From Pseudomonas tremae (GTDB lineage Bacteria > Pseudomonadota > Gammaproteobacteria > Pseudomonadales > Pseudomonadaceae), in assembly GCF_001401155.1 (NCBI RefSeq), contig NZ_LJRO01000117.1:1-64000 (forward strand): DNA of 64,000 bases, given 5' to 3'. The position numbers and the translations under genes were made by a program. Shown piece after piece: positions 26,310 through 34,559 of the stretch. Below the pieces are notes generated by a model, which searched no databases, was not told the DNA's origin, and worked only from the letters and a program-made list of their open reading frames with translations. How positions within the stretch are numbered: position 1 is the stretch's first letter; each line of letters starts with the position of its first letter.

Positions 26310-28784
26310 TTACTTGCCCGGCGTCAGTGTCAGGCGTTGTTTGCCATAGCCTTTTTCGTAGTTCTGTTGCTGCACCGGGATCGACATGTATTGCGCTTTC
26401 TGCCACGGCTCGATGCTGTTGGCGTAATACGGGCTGGCCGTGTTGCCGGACTGGCCGGTGTTGATCATGCCGGTCATGGGTTCGACCAGACTGAAGTCGA
26501 CGATCATGCGCAGGCCGGGTGCTACGCGCGTGTCGAAGCCTTTGCCCCACTCGAAGCCGGAAACGTTCAAGGTGGTGTGATCACCGCCCGCTGGCGTGGC
26601 GCCACGGTTGAACTCGCCGCCACCCAGTTGCTTGGCCAGCGGGTTGCTGGACGCCCAGTTGTCGCGATGCAGTTTGCCCCACTGCCAGGCTTTGTGATCG
26701 CTGCCCAACAAGCTGTCGCCGGTGGTGATGGCGGCCGCCAGACTGCGTGCCAGGATGGCTGGCTTGTCTTCTTTCTGCGGAGTTTTGACGTCGTCCCAGT
26801 ATGGGCTGTCGTCGCGTCCCAACAAGTGGTCGGCCTGCGGCGAGTACGATGAGCTGGCGTTGGCCACCAATGCCTGCCAGGCAGGGCTGGTTTCCGGACC
26901 CAGCTCATCAAGAAAGATCTGTTTGGTGCTTTCCTGCAGGAACAGCTCGTAAAGCGCTGCATCGGCGGAGGCGGCGCTGAGCTTGCTGTCGAACGCCATC
27001 AGGCGCGTGAATGCTTCGCGAGCCTTGTTGCGGTCGGCTTCCGGCAGGGCGTCGATGGCCTGCTTGAGTGGCTTGCTCATGCCAGGCGCCTGGAACATGG
27101 TCTTGAGTTTTGCCGCAAAGGTCGTGGTCTGGTCGTATTGCATGGCGATGATGCTACGCAGGTCCTGTTTGCCGCCGTTGGCTAGCTCGGCAATCCGCTC
27201 GGCGCGTTCCGGGTAGCCCCACGAGTTGGACAGCTGCATGCCATAGCCTTTGGGAATCGTGCGCTGGTTGGCCGCCGCGAGCCAGCCCTGACGCGGGTCC
27301 TGATCATACGGATGCAGCATTGAATCGGCGAAACCGTCCCAGTCGTATTTGCCATCCCAGCCTGGCGAAGGCAGCAGGCCCTGGCCTTCACGACGATTCG
27401 GGAAGCGGCCCGTCACTTGCCAGCCAATGTTCGAGGCATCGGCGAAGATCATGTTCAGGGTGATGGCGCGAATTTCGCGACTGGTGTCGAACGCTTTTTC
27501 CACATTGGGTGCGCGTGACAGATCAAAGAAGGCATCCAGGCTCTTGTCGTCCTTGAAACTCGGCACCTGCAGCGCCAGGCTCAGGCCATTGCCGGGTTGC
27601 GTTGCGCTGGCATTGAGCAGTGCGCCGTGACGGGTTTCGTACACGGTTTCGCGAAGCGGGCTGCCGCCTTTGACCATAAAGGTCTCTTGATGCGCGGTGG
27701 CAGGCACCCATTTGCCATCAGCTATGTAGGAGACACGATTGCCTTCGCGCTTGATCTTCTCCAGAAACAGGTCCTGATTGTCGCCTTTGACGTTGCTCAT
27801 GCTCCACGCCAGCTTGCCGTTGAAGCCACTGAGGACCAAAGGCAGGCCCGCAATGGATACGCCGGACACCTGATATTTAGGCGCACGGATCTGCACGAAG
27901 CTCCACGCAGAGTTGAGCCCTGCAGGCAATTGCATGTCGCTGGCCAGCAGGCTCTTGCCGTTACGGCTGCGCTGCGGCGCGATGGCCCAGTTGCTCGAAG
28001 CCGCGACGCCAAGCATGTTCAGGTCGGAAAGCTGCAAGGCAATCCGGTTCAGATCGTTCAGGCCGGAGATCTGATTATTCAGGTTGAGGCCCTTGAGCTT
28101 GTCGGCCTCGGCAAACGGCAGCTCTTCGTCAGGGTAGGTTGGCAGCAGCCAGGCGAGTTTGTCGGCCCCGACTTTCTGCGCCAGCACCAATGATGACAGC
28201 TCTTCCTGAAGGTTTACCGACAGGCTGAAGTTGAGCAGGCTGAAGATCAGCGCCGAGTCCTCGGGTTTCCAGTACTCGGGTTTGTAGCCCGAGCTGGCGA
28301 TGTCGGCCGGCAGCTTGTCGCGATAACGGAACAGGTACGCGTTGACGCCGCGCGCGTAGACATCGAAGAAGCGTTTGAGGCGAGGCGAGGCCGCGTTGTA
28401 CAGATCGCTGGCATTCTGCTTGAGGTTGACCGAGCGCATCAGGCGGTCGACGTCCAGCGCATCCGGGCCGGCCATTTCCGACAGACGGCCCTGCGCCAGC
28501 AGGCGCATGCCGAGCATCTGGCTGATGCGATCACCCGCATGTACGTAACCCAGAGTAAACAGTGCGTCATGGTAAGTGCTGCTTTCAATCAGCGGCATGC
28601 CCATGTTGTTGCGGCGCACTGAAACGTTCTGCGCGAGCCCTTTGACGGGAAAAGTGCCGGAAACAGGCAGTACGGTATCAGGATCACCGCTGCCCAACTG
28701 GCAGCCGGCAAGGCTCAGGAAACTCGCCGCAGCGGCGGCAGCGCCGAATCGGGGTAGAAAATGACGAAGGGCTGGCGAGGCCAT
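26310..28784 (-). CDS. quiP: Penicillin-acylase-family Ntn hydrolase, probable AHL acylase QuiP
   Basis: An 824-residue exported precursor. A signal/lipobox (SLAGC, Cys28) precedes the alpha part. The autoprocessing site is GVAA|SSNW near 259-266, giving an N-terminal Ser nucleophile on the beta chain. Penicillin acylases of this family cut amides; QuiP of P. aeruginosa degrades long-chain acyl-homoserine lactones. Sequence style and the conserved neighbourhood (SEC-C genes, dinG, pdxH further on) support QuiP, but substrate is not readable from sequence. ATG at 28784 has AGGAG at good spacing. Confidence 0.82.
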   Translation of the reverse strand: MASPALRHFLPRFGAAAAAASFLSLAGCQLGSGDPDTVLPVSGTFPVKGLAQNVSVRRNNMGMPLIESSTYHDALFTLGYVHAGDRISQMLGMRLLAQGRLSEMAGPDALDVDRLMRSVNLKQNASDLYNAASPRLKRFFDVYARGVNAYLFRYRDKLPADIASSGYKPEYWKPEDSALIFSLLNFSLSVNLQEELSSLVLAQKVGADKLAWLLPTYPDEELPFAEADKLKGLNLNNQISGLNDLNRIALQLSDLNMLGVAASSNWAIAPQRSRNGKSLLASDMQLPAGLNSAWSFVQIRAPKYQVSGVSIAGLPLVLSGFNGKLAWSMSNVKGDNQDLFLEKIKREGNRVSYIADGKWVPATAHQETFMVKGGSPLRETVYETRHGALLNASATQPGNGLSLALQVPSFKDDKSLDAFFDLSRAPNVEKAFDTSREIRAITLNMIFADASNIGWQVTGRFPNRREGQGLLPSPGWDGKYDWDGFADSMLHPYDQDPRQGWLAAANQRTIPKGYGMQLSNSWGYPERAERIAELANGGKQDLRSIIAMQYDQTTTFAAKLKTMFQAPGMSKPLKQAIDALPEADRNKAREAFTRLMAFDSKLSAASADAALYELFLQESTKQIFLDELGPETSPAWQALVANASSSYSPQADHLLGRDDSPYWDDVKTPQKEDKPAILARSLAAAITTGDSLLGSDHKAWQWGKLHRDNWASSNPLAKQLGGGEFNRGATPAGGDHTTLNVSGFEWGKGFDTRVAPGLRMIVDFSLVEPMTGMINTGQSGNTASPYYANSIEPWQKAQYMSIPVQQQNYEKGYGKQRLTLTPGK

Positions 28785-28981
28785 GAGCAAACTCCTGAAG
28801 GGGTCACGTACAAAAGCCGCTACGTTAGAGAGCAGTCAGGCAGCACGCAAGCGGCAAGGCTTAGTTTATTTCAGGATTTTGCAGGAGTAGACGCAGTGTG
28901 CATATCCCGTCACCTTGCGTTTCTCACGCCGCCATGGGCCACAGCTTCGAAAGTCGGTCGGGCTGACGTGCGTCACAAAGT

Positions 28982-29010
28982 AAAACGGCCTGCAGGGGCA
29001 GGCCGATGTC
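28982..29010 (-). terminator. Terminator of the His-rich SEC-C gene
   Basis: CGGCCTGC (28986-28993) pairs with GCAGGCCG (28998-29005), and the minus strand continues TTTTAC. Confidence 0.75.
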
Positions 29011-29025
29011 GAAGCGCTCAGCGCA

Positions 29026-29232
29026 TCATGCGCCGTGGCATTTCTTGAATTTCTTGTCGCTGCCGCATGGGCATGGATCGTTGCGACCCACATCCTTCAG
29101 GGCATTGCGCACCGGGTCCTGGTGAGCGTGACCGCAGTTCGGACCATGAACGTGGGCGTGCTGGTGGTCATGATGATCATGGTCGTGATCGTGGTTGCAA
29201 TCTGGGCCATGAACATGGGCTTGCTGGTTCAT
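29026..29232 (-). CDS. His-rich SEC-C metal-binding protein
   Basis: A 68-residue protein. Residues 1-40 contain about fifteen histidines, with two HVHGP(D/N)C repeats and the run DHDHDHHDH. The C-terminus is a SEC-C zinc motif, [14 protein letters not shown]. The SEC-C part binds zinc as at the C-terminus of SecA; the His-rich part should bind Zn, Ni or Cu. Role unknown; a metal buffer or a ribosome/SecB-linked factor is possible. It has a good GGAG site and its own terminator. Confidence 0.85.
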   Translation of the reverse strand: MNQQAHVHGPDCNHDHDHDHHDHQHAHVHGPNCGHAHQDPVRNALKDVGRNDPCPCGSDKKFKKCHGA

Positions 29233-29336
29233 CGGGGTACTCCACTGTTAAATCTGCAGTCAATCTGGCGCGCATTATCCCGCAAATCGAAGCGAAGCAG
29301 TAAGGGGGCGATCTTTTTCGCGCTGAACGGTTTTTT

Positions 29337-29349
29337 TTAAGTATGCTTA
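29337..29349. promoter_or_regulatory. Operator-like 13-mer upstream of the S24 repressor gene
   Basis: TTAAGTATGCTTA, 58-70 bases before the repressor ATG. An identical copy lies at 30527-30539 ahead of the holin-like gene. Likely the repressor's own binding site. Confidence 0.65.
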
Positions 29350-29406
29350 GTTTCAGGCGGACGATTTCAGCGTCCATGTATTTTTCCAGCGCTGGAGCCC
29401 CATCGC

Positions 29407-30060
29407 ATGACCAGACAGGAACGCATCGCCAAGGCCATTGCCGCCAGTGGGATGAGAAAGGGGGAGATTGCCGCGTACTGCGGGGTTGCCAATTCTGCCG
29501 TCACGCAATGGATCAGCGGCGAGAGCAAAAGCCTGCGTCCCGAAAACCTCTATGCACTTTCCAGGGCGACCGGCTTCAGGGCCGAATGGCTGGCAATCGG
29601 TGAAGGCCCTGAAAAAGAGGAGTTCGACGCCAACGTGGCGATGATCGATCAGCCGAAAATGTCGTTTCGTTATCCGGTCATCAGTTGGGTCTCCGCCGGG
29701 TCCTGGGAAGAGGCGGTGCAGCCTTACCCTGACGGGTTCTCCGACCGCTATGAAATTTCCGACTACGACTCCAAGGGGCCAGCATTCTGGCTTGAGGTCA
29801 AAGGCGATTCCATGACTGCGCCCACCGGTGTCAGCGTGCCAGAAGGAATGATGATCCTGGTGGACACGGAAGCCGATGTTCAGCCCGGCAAGCTGGTGAT
29901 CGCCAAGCTGCCCGCCAGCAACGAGGCAACCTTCAAGAAGCTGGTGGAAGACGGTGGTACTCGCTACCTGAAACCGCTCAACCCGGCGTACAAAATGATC
30001 GAGTGCGGTGCCGACTGTCGCATTATCGGTGTCGCTGTCAGGATGACCGGCAGGCTGTGA
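29407..30060 (+). CDS. Self-cleaving phage-type repressor (HTH + S24 peptidase)
   Basis: A 217-residue lambda CI/PrtR-type repressor. An XRE-like HTH covers about 5-65 (IAAYCGVANSAVTQWISGE). The Ala97-Gly98 bond in WVSAGSW is a classical cleavage site. The S24 dyad is present: Ser135 in VKGDSM and Lys177 in ATFKK. RecA filaments should trigger self-cleavage and derepression. Such repressors control prophages and pyocin/tailocin clusters. A DUF1654 gene and a holin-like gene follow on the same strand, but no structural phage genes do. Confidence 0.92.
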   Translation: MTRQERIAKAIAASGMRKGEIAAYCGVANSAVTQWISGESKSLRPENLYALSRATGFRAEWLAIGEGPEKEEFDANVAMIDQPKMSFRYPVISWVSAGSWEEAVQPYPDGFSDRYEISDYDSKGPAFWLEVKGDSMTAPTGVSVPEGMMILVDTEADVQPGKLVIAKLPASNEATFKKLVEDGGTRYLKPLNPAYKMIECGADCRIIGVAVRMTGRL

Positions 30061-30153
30061 GCCTTGCGGAACAAGGCCTTCAGCGTGTCTCTGAAGAAGC
30101 CGCTCCCTAAACTCGTCCTGTATTGCGCTTGCCGATAGCCCGCAGTCGGAATA

Positions 30154-30169
30154 CTGTATTTATATACAG
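30154..30169. promoter_or_regulatory. LexA box upstream of the DUF1654 gene
   Basis: CTG-N10-CAG with an A/T-only centre except for the flanking bases (actgtatttatatacagt in full), an excellent match to the gamma-proteobacterial SOS box. It ends 20 bases before the chosen start and overlaps a likely -10 element. Confidence 0.88.
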
Positions 30170-30189
30170 TTATGCGGGAGTTTCATGTC

Positions 30190-30441
30190 ATGGTGGACAG
30201 CAATAATTTAGTGCCAGGCACGTCGCGCGCCTATGAAATGATCGGCAGGCGGATACAGCGGCTGGTCTCGGCGCCTGATGTACAGAAGATCCAATGGGTC
30301 ATCGTGACTCGCCGCGATGACGAACCACAGGAGAGCTGGGAACGCGTACTTCAGGAAATCGAGGAAACCGCCGGTATTCAGTTAGACCGTCAGGCGGACG
30401 GTTCCGTGAGGATTGGCTGGCAGCGCTACCTCGACAATTGA
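30190..30441 (+). CDS. SOS-regulated DUF1654-family protein
   Basis: An 83-residue protein of a Pseudomonas-specific family (DUF1654): the pattern SRAYEMIGRRIQRLVSAP then VTRRDDEPQESWERVLQEI is typical. Function unknown. The ATG at 30190 follows GGGAG at nine bases and lies downstream of the LexA box; an earlier ATG at 30172 would sit almost against the box and is less likely. DNA damage control is a direct reading of the promoter. Confidence 0.8.
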   Translation: MVDSNNLVPGTSRAYEMIGRRIQRLVSAPDVQKIQWVIVTRRDDEPQESWERVLQEIEETAGIQLDRQADGSVRIGWQRYLDN

Positions 30442-30526
30442 GGCAGGCGCCCTGACGTGACCCTTGCTTGCGTCATTGAGTCCGAGGGCGCAGTGACCGT
30501 TCAGCGGTCTGCAATTGATCAGTATT

Positions 30527-30539
30527 TTAAGTATGCTTA
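30527..30539. promoter_or_regulatory. Second copy of the operator-like 13-mer, upstream of the holin-like gene
   Basis: TTAAGTATGCTTA, identical to 29337-29349, extended here by AATATAC so that GTAT..ATAC also forms an inverted pair. It lies 190 bases before the holin-like start codon. Confidence 0.6.
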
Positions 30540-30731
30540 AATATACTCATTCCTGCGTTACCCTGCCCATTATCGATCACACCTCTCGCAAGGAAGCGAC
30601 CCGGGTCAGGGCGGCCCACGTTTCAGACCGGACGATCTCCATTCCCCACGGTCCTGTCGGCTGCTCGTCAGGCCCATATACCCGGGTTTCTGTGTTCTTG
30701 AACGGCTGTTATCTCTTGCGGAGGCAGGCTG

Positions 30732-31061
30732 ATGGATCTCTTGAATGGTTTTGTAGACCGTGGCGAATGGCTGGTGGCCGGCCTGGTGGGCGCGATCATC
30801 TCTGGCTGGTGGCACAAGGCAGGCTTGCTCGACTGGCGTGCCTGGATGGTTTTCCTGCTAACGGGCGTTGCCTGTGCGGTGTTCCTGACCGGCATTGCCA
30901 GCGACTACCTCGGCGTCGCAGAGCCGCGCAATATCACCGGCGTGGGTTTTCTGCTGGGCTCGTTCGGTGGGGCATTGATCAGCGCAATCAACCGGGCGTT
31001 GTGGGCGGCGGATTTCTGGAAGTTCCTGATGGAGCTGATCAAGGGCCGACTGGGCGGGTGA
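30732..31061 (+). CDS. Small holin-like membrane protein
   Basis: A 109-residue protein with about three hydrophobic segments (about 12-30, 37-57, 68-90), a short charged N-terminus and a basic C-terminal tail ending GRLGG. GGAGG at 30720-30724 gives a strong ribosome site. Size, topology and the S24 repressor/operator context suggest a phage holin. No endolysin or tail gene follows, so it is either a remnant or a domesticated lysis or membrane protein. I cannot assign it to a named holin family. Confidence 0.6.
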   Translation: MDLLNGFVDRGEWLVAGLVGAIISGWWHKAGLLDWRAWMVFLLTGVACAVFLTGIASDYLGVAEPRNITGVGFLLGSFGGALISAINRALWAADFWKFLMELIKGRLGG

Positions 31062-31069
31062 TGAGCCAG

Positions 31070-31564
31070 TCAGCGGCGATCCTTGATCAGGTCGCCGGGA
31101 ATGACGTCGCCCGAGCGCAAGATGCGCACATTGTTGTGAAACAGAATACCGGTCTTGAGTTTGCCCTCAAGCTGATAATGGATGGGCTGATCAGGCTTTT
31201 TCAGCAACTTTGCGATGTACCTGGCGTGCTGCCAAAGGTTGGTCCGCACCGAGATCAACAGAGTTTTGCGGCTGTCGCCTTCCACGAAAAACCAGTCGCT
31301 GGATTTGCCCTCGGCCAGCATCGCCTCGTTCAGCATGATCTTATAATTGAGCCCTCGCACCAGCAGACGCGAGTCATTCGGGTTGTCGACCTCAAAGTAC
31401 AGCCTGAAATCCTGATGCGTCAGCCTGGCCTTTATGACCTCGACTTTCACCAGATGCACTTCCGGGTCCTTGAGACTGTCAAAGCTCAGTAACGAGCATC
31501 CGCTCAAGCTGAACATGACCAGCGCAAGGCTCAGGATTCTTGTAATGTGCGCCTGAAAAAACAT
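31070..31564 (-). CDS. LEA type 2-family lipoprotein
   Basis: A 164-residue lipoprotein. Signal peptide with lipobox SLSGC ends near residue 23; the mature part is a LEA14/WHy-type beta-sandwich (LYFEVDNPNDSRLLVRGLNY is the hallmark). The family is found in stress and desiccation tolerance, but bacterial roles are poorly known. The ATG at 31564 follows GGAG by seven bases; an upstream start adds 15 residues before the signal peptide. Confidence 0.85.
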   Translation of the reverse strand: MFFQAHITRILSLALVMFSLSGCSLLSFDSLKDPEVHLVKVEVIKARLTHQDFRLYFEVDNPNDSRLLVRGLNYKIMLNEAMLAEGKSSDWFFVEGDSRKTLLISVRTNLWQHARYIAKLLKKPDQPIHYQLEGKLKTGILFHNNVRILRSGDVIPGDLIKDRR

Positions 31565-31677
31565 GGATGTGCTCCGTTTGAAGCCCGAGTCTAACAACTC
31601 GGTGCTCACGGGTAACGCGCTTGTTGCGTGCTCTGACGCTACGCCATACTTTTATTGACGTGCTTATCGGTGTCTCC

Positions 31678-32229
31678 ATGAATGCCTACGAAATAGTCTT
31701 CAGCGCTGAACTGGTCGCTGGAGCCCAGCCCGAGAAGGTCAGGGCCAACCTCGCCAAGCTGTTCCAGGCGGACGCTGAACGCCTGGAATTGCTGTTTTCG
31801 GGACGTCGACTGGTGTTGAAAAACAACCTCGATGCGGCGACCGCCGAAAAATACCGCGCCACCCTGGAACGTGCCGGTGCGCGGGTTTACGTTCTGGAAA
31901 TGAATGCTCTGCCGCCGATGGAAGAGGTCGAGCTGGCGCCGCCGCCTGATGCGCCTACCTGGCTGCGCAAGTCTACGGTCACTCAGGCGCGCCTGCAGAT
32001 CAAGCCGCGGGATGTTTACATGGCGGCGTTTGCAGACGTCGATGCCCCTGACTATTCGGTGGCCGAGGCCGGGGTCGATCTGCTGCCTGCAAAGCTGCAG
32101 CCGGCTGGACCCTCGCTGGACCTTTCCCGGTTGAGTCTGGCCCCGGTGGGCAGCGACATGGGGCAGGCCGACACGCCCGAGCCTGACGCCGCCCCTGACA
32201 CCTCGCACCTGCGCATTATCCCGGAATGA
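31678..32229 (+). CDS. Conserved hypothetical protein
   Basis: A 183-residue protein. Residues 1-75 form a compact domain (YEIVFSAELVAGAQPEKVRA, then LFSGRRLVLKNNLD) of a kind I associate with the N-termini of some Pseudomonas DUF805 membrane proteins; here it stands without the membrane part. The rest is Pro/Asp-rich and probably flexible. Start chosen at the ATG giving MNAYEIVF. Function unknown. Confidence 0.72.
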   Translation: MNAYEIVFSAELVAGAQPEKVRANLAKLFQADAERLELLFSGRRLVLKNNLDAATAEKYRATLERAGARVYVLEMNALPPMEEVELAPPPDAPTWLRKSTVTQARLQIKPRDVYMAAFADVDAPDYSVAEAGVDLLPAKLQPAGPSLDLSRLSLAPVGSDMGQADTPEPDAAPDTSHLRIIPE

Positions 32230-32274
32230 CCTCTGTTACTTGCACCAACCAATGAACCCGGCCCGCTGTGCAGC

Positions 32275-32748
32275 TCACGCCACGTAGGCCGAGCAGCATT
32301 TCTTGAATTTCTGTTCACTGCCGCACGGGCAGGCGTCGTTGCGGCTGGCGTTGAGCGGGACTGTTGAGTCGATGAAGTACCAACGGCCCTGATTCTGTAC
32401 AAATGACGAGCGCTCCTTATGGCTGTGCTCGCCATTGCCATCGTGCCAGCGGGCTGTGAAGGTCACGAATGCGTGTTCCGGCTTGCCGCCAAATACCTCT
32501 GCACTTTCCACCTCAAGCCCCAGCCAGGTGCTTTGTGCACTCCATTGAGCGATGGCTTCGCGGTCCAGCGCGGCTTGTTGTACTGGCAGGGTGGTCTGCA
32601 CCAGATAATCGGTAAGCCCCAGCACATAGGCACTGTAGCGTGAGCGCATCAGTTTTTCCGCGCTTGGCGCAGGCTGACCCGCGTGATGGTGGCCACAACA
32701 GGCCAGCAACAGATCGCCGCTGCCGCATGGGCAAATAGCACTACTCAT
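32275..32748 (-). CDS. ychJ: YchJ-family SEC-C protein
   Basis: A 157-residue UPF0225 protein with a SEC-C-like Cys cluster at each end: [13 protein letters not shown] at about 5-17 and [14 protein letters not shown] near the C-terminus. A cystatin/NTF2-like middle domain (about 25-130) carries [11 protein letters not shown]. Function unknown; zinc binding expected. It follows a DUF6231-type gene three bases away on the same strand. Confidence 0.9.
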   Translation of the reverse strand: MSSAICPCGSGDLLLACCGHHHAGQPAPSAEKLMRSRYSAYVLGLTDYLVQTTLPVQQAALDREAIAQWSAQSTWLGLEVESAEVFGGKPEHAFVTFTARWHDGNGEHSHKERSSFVQNQGRWYFIDSTVPLNASRNDACPCGSEQKFKKCCSAYVA

Positions 32749-32751
32749 GAT

Positions 32752-33249
32752 TCACCACCAGTATTTTCCAAAATTTTCCGGGTTGGCCCAGAATTTTGCG
32801 TTCAGCCAATCGGGCACCTGTTTATATTCGCGCAGGTCGTAGGTGAACAGGTTCAGCACCTGATCATCGCGGGCGAAGCACTCGCTGGACTGCAGGGCCA
32901 GCGCATAGAAGTCGGTCTCCCGCCAGCCGCAGGCCTTCAGGTCGGCCAGAACCGCGATGCGGCTGGCGTTCAGGTTGCGGATGCCGCCCAGCAGTTCCAG
33001 CGCGGTCTGCTTGGGAATATGCTCAAGACAATCGACCACCAGTGCCAAGTCAAAACGCTGCGCGGCAAGGTGAGCAGGCAGCGTGCCAGGTTCGGCCAGC
33101 GACACTTCGGTCTGCGGATGCGCCTCCTGAAAGGCCTGCAGTGCAGGAAATGCCTGCGTTCCGATCAGCAGCAGACGCTCTGGCGCGTACCGGTCGAGCA
33201 GGGCGGCCAGCGCTTGCTGTGGGGTGCGAGTGGAATAGCCGACGGTCAT
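32752..33249 (-). CDS. Conserved Pseudomonas protein (DUF6231-type)
   Basis: A 165-residue cytosolic protein with a Rossmann-like first half (LLLIGTQAFPALQAF, then DLALVVDCLEHI) that recalls SAM-dependent methyltransferase folds, but without a clear SAM-binding glycine motif. The C-terminus is rich in Trp, Tyr and Asn. It is just upstream of ychJ, spacing two to three bases, so they form an operon. Function unknown. Confidence 0.75.
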   Translation of the reverse strand: MTVGYSTRTPQQALAALLDRYAPERLLLIGTQAFPALQAFQEAHPQTEVSLAEPGTLPAHLAAQRFDLALVVDCLEHIPKQTALELLGGIRNLNASRIAVLADLKACGWRETDFYALALQSSECFARDDQVLNLFTYDLREYKQVPDWLNAKFWANPENFGKYWW

Positions 33250-33466
33250 CGAAAGTCCTCTGGTTGGTTGACAAGACTAGCCTGCCGGACCGCCTCTGAA
33301 CAGCCGCCGGCATAAGGCCTGACGCTCCCTGAACAATGAGAATGCTCCATGCTCGATCTTTTTCAATACACTGCTGGCATATTCGCTGAACAGCACGTCT
33401 ACTGTGCGGCGACGAAAAGCGTGCGCAGACTTTGCTTTCGGAACGGATCATGACAAGGGGCAGGCG

Positions 33467-33742
33467 ATGAAGGTGTTTTGGGGGCTGGGAAAGCTGTTGA
33501 TGCTGGGCTTCTGGCTGGTGGTACTGGCCAATGCGCTGTTTGAAGCGCCCAGCCCGTTCGGCGTGATGATCGACATGGCGGGCGCGGTCCTGCTGCTGAC
33601 TCATCTGCTGGAACTGATTCTGTTCAACGGCAGCCTGCGCGGTCGCAAGCACCCGTGGCGGGACCGAGGCAAAATCATTCTGTTCGGCATCTTCCATCTG
33701 CAATCCATCAGCCGTTCGGCTTCGGGGCACTCTCATGCGTAA
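33467..33742 (+). CDS. DUF1145-family small membrane protein
   Basis: A 91-residue protein with two to three hydrophobic segments (about 5-25 and 32-55) and a basic tail. AGGGG precedes the ATG. The stop overlaps the start of the collagen-like gene by eight bases, so the two are co-translated. Function unknown. Confidence 0.8.
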   Translation: MKVFWGLGKLLMLGFWLVVLANALFEAPSPFGVMIDMAGAVLLLTHLLELILFNGSLRGRKHPWRDRGKIILFGIFHLQSISRSASGHSHA

Positions 33743-34493
33743 TCTCGTTCTGCTCGCGGCACTGTTCAGCCCTCTGGCGATGGCCCAGGCAATCATTGTT
33801 GCGCCGCACTCGCTCATGCGTTTGCCCGGCAACAGCAGTGTTCTGCAGCTGGATCGTCTTGAGGTGTCCGATTACGGCACCTTGCTGATCCCGGCCAATA
33901 TCGACGATGTGAAGATCGGCGAGCTGGTATTGGGGCACGAAGCGCGCATTGCCATCGTTCCAGGTGTGCAGGCCTTTAATCTGGTGGTGGTACGCGGCAA
34001 CTTCGGCACCGGCAGCCAGATCACGGCGCGCGGCGCACCGGGCACGTTTGAAAAAACGGCGCTGCCTGGACGCAACCTGACGCTGCGGCTGCAAAACCTG
34101 GATGCGGAAGAATTATCGATCGACGCGCGCGGCGGAGCGGGCAGCCCGGGGTATGTCGGTCTTGATGGCGGCACCGGCGAAGCACCGGGTTGCACCTGGG
34201 GTCAGGCCGGGCGTGGTCATGACGGTCAAAACGGTAGCACTGGCCGTGACGGGGCCGCTGGCGCTCAGGTCCGGCTGGAGTTGCCGCAGAGCTTTCCGGC
34301 TGATCGCATCAAGGTGAATGTGGCGGGCGGCGCGCCGGGCAAAGGCGGCGAGGGTGGCAAGGCCGGCAAAGGCGGTGCGTCCAAGGGCTGCTTCGTTTAC
34401 CGCGCAGATGGCGGCAAGGCGGGTAAAGAAGGCGAGCCTGGCCAGCCGGGCGTTGCCGGTCCTGCGGGCTCGTTGCTTCTGCAGCGCCTGTAA
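33735..34493 (+). CDS. Secreted collagen-like repeat protein
   Basis: A 252-residue exported protein. Signal peptide at 1-18 (ending AMA). A beta-rich domain covers about 20-130. From about 133 on, Gly-X-Y runs alternate with a short insert: GGAGSPGYVGLDGGTG, then GGAPGKGGEGGKAGKGG, then GKEGEPGQPGVAGPAG. The tail is Lys-rich and may bind polyanions or the cell surface. Two Cys could pair. Overlaps the DUF1145 gene by eight bases. Function unknown; adhesion or matrix roles are guesses. Confidence 0.8.
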   Translation: MRNLVLLAALFSPLAMAQAIIVAPHSLMRLPGNSSVLQLDRLEVSDYGTLLIPANIDDVKIGELVLGHEARIAIVPGVQAFNLVVVRGNFGTGSQITARGAPGTFEKTALPGRNLTLRLQNLDAEELSIDARGGAGSPGYVGLDGGTGEAPGCTWGQAGRGHDGQNGSTGRDGAAGAQVRLELPQSFPADRIKVNVAGGAPGKGGEGGKAGKGGASKGCFVYRADGGKAGKEGEPGQPGVAGPAGSLLLQRL

Positions 34494-34508
34494 ACCTCTA
34501 TACACCTT

Positions 34509-34536
34509 CCGGAGCTGGCGCGAGGCTGTGCTCCGG
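34509..34536. terminator. Hairpin between convergent genes
   Basis: CCGGAGC (34509-34515) pairs with GCTCCGG (34530-34536). There is no U-run, so its strength as a terminator is uncertain. It lies between the collagen-like gene and the nucleoside permease gene. Confidence 0.45.
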
Positions 34537-34559
34537 ACAGTCGTCATTGCATAACGGTT

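Noticed and set aside
30515..31492. A 325-codon plus-strand frame across the holin-like and LEA-type genes
   Set aside because: It overlaps the operator region, has no ribosome site and is out of frame with the convincing holin-like frame and opposite the lipoprotein gene.
34134..34470. Gly-rich coding repeats as a possible non-coding or CRISPR-like repeat
   Set aside because: The period follows codons of Gly-X-Y units in a signal-peptide protein, with no constant repeat/spacer structure.
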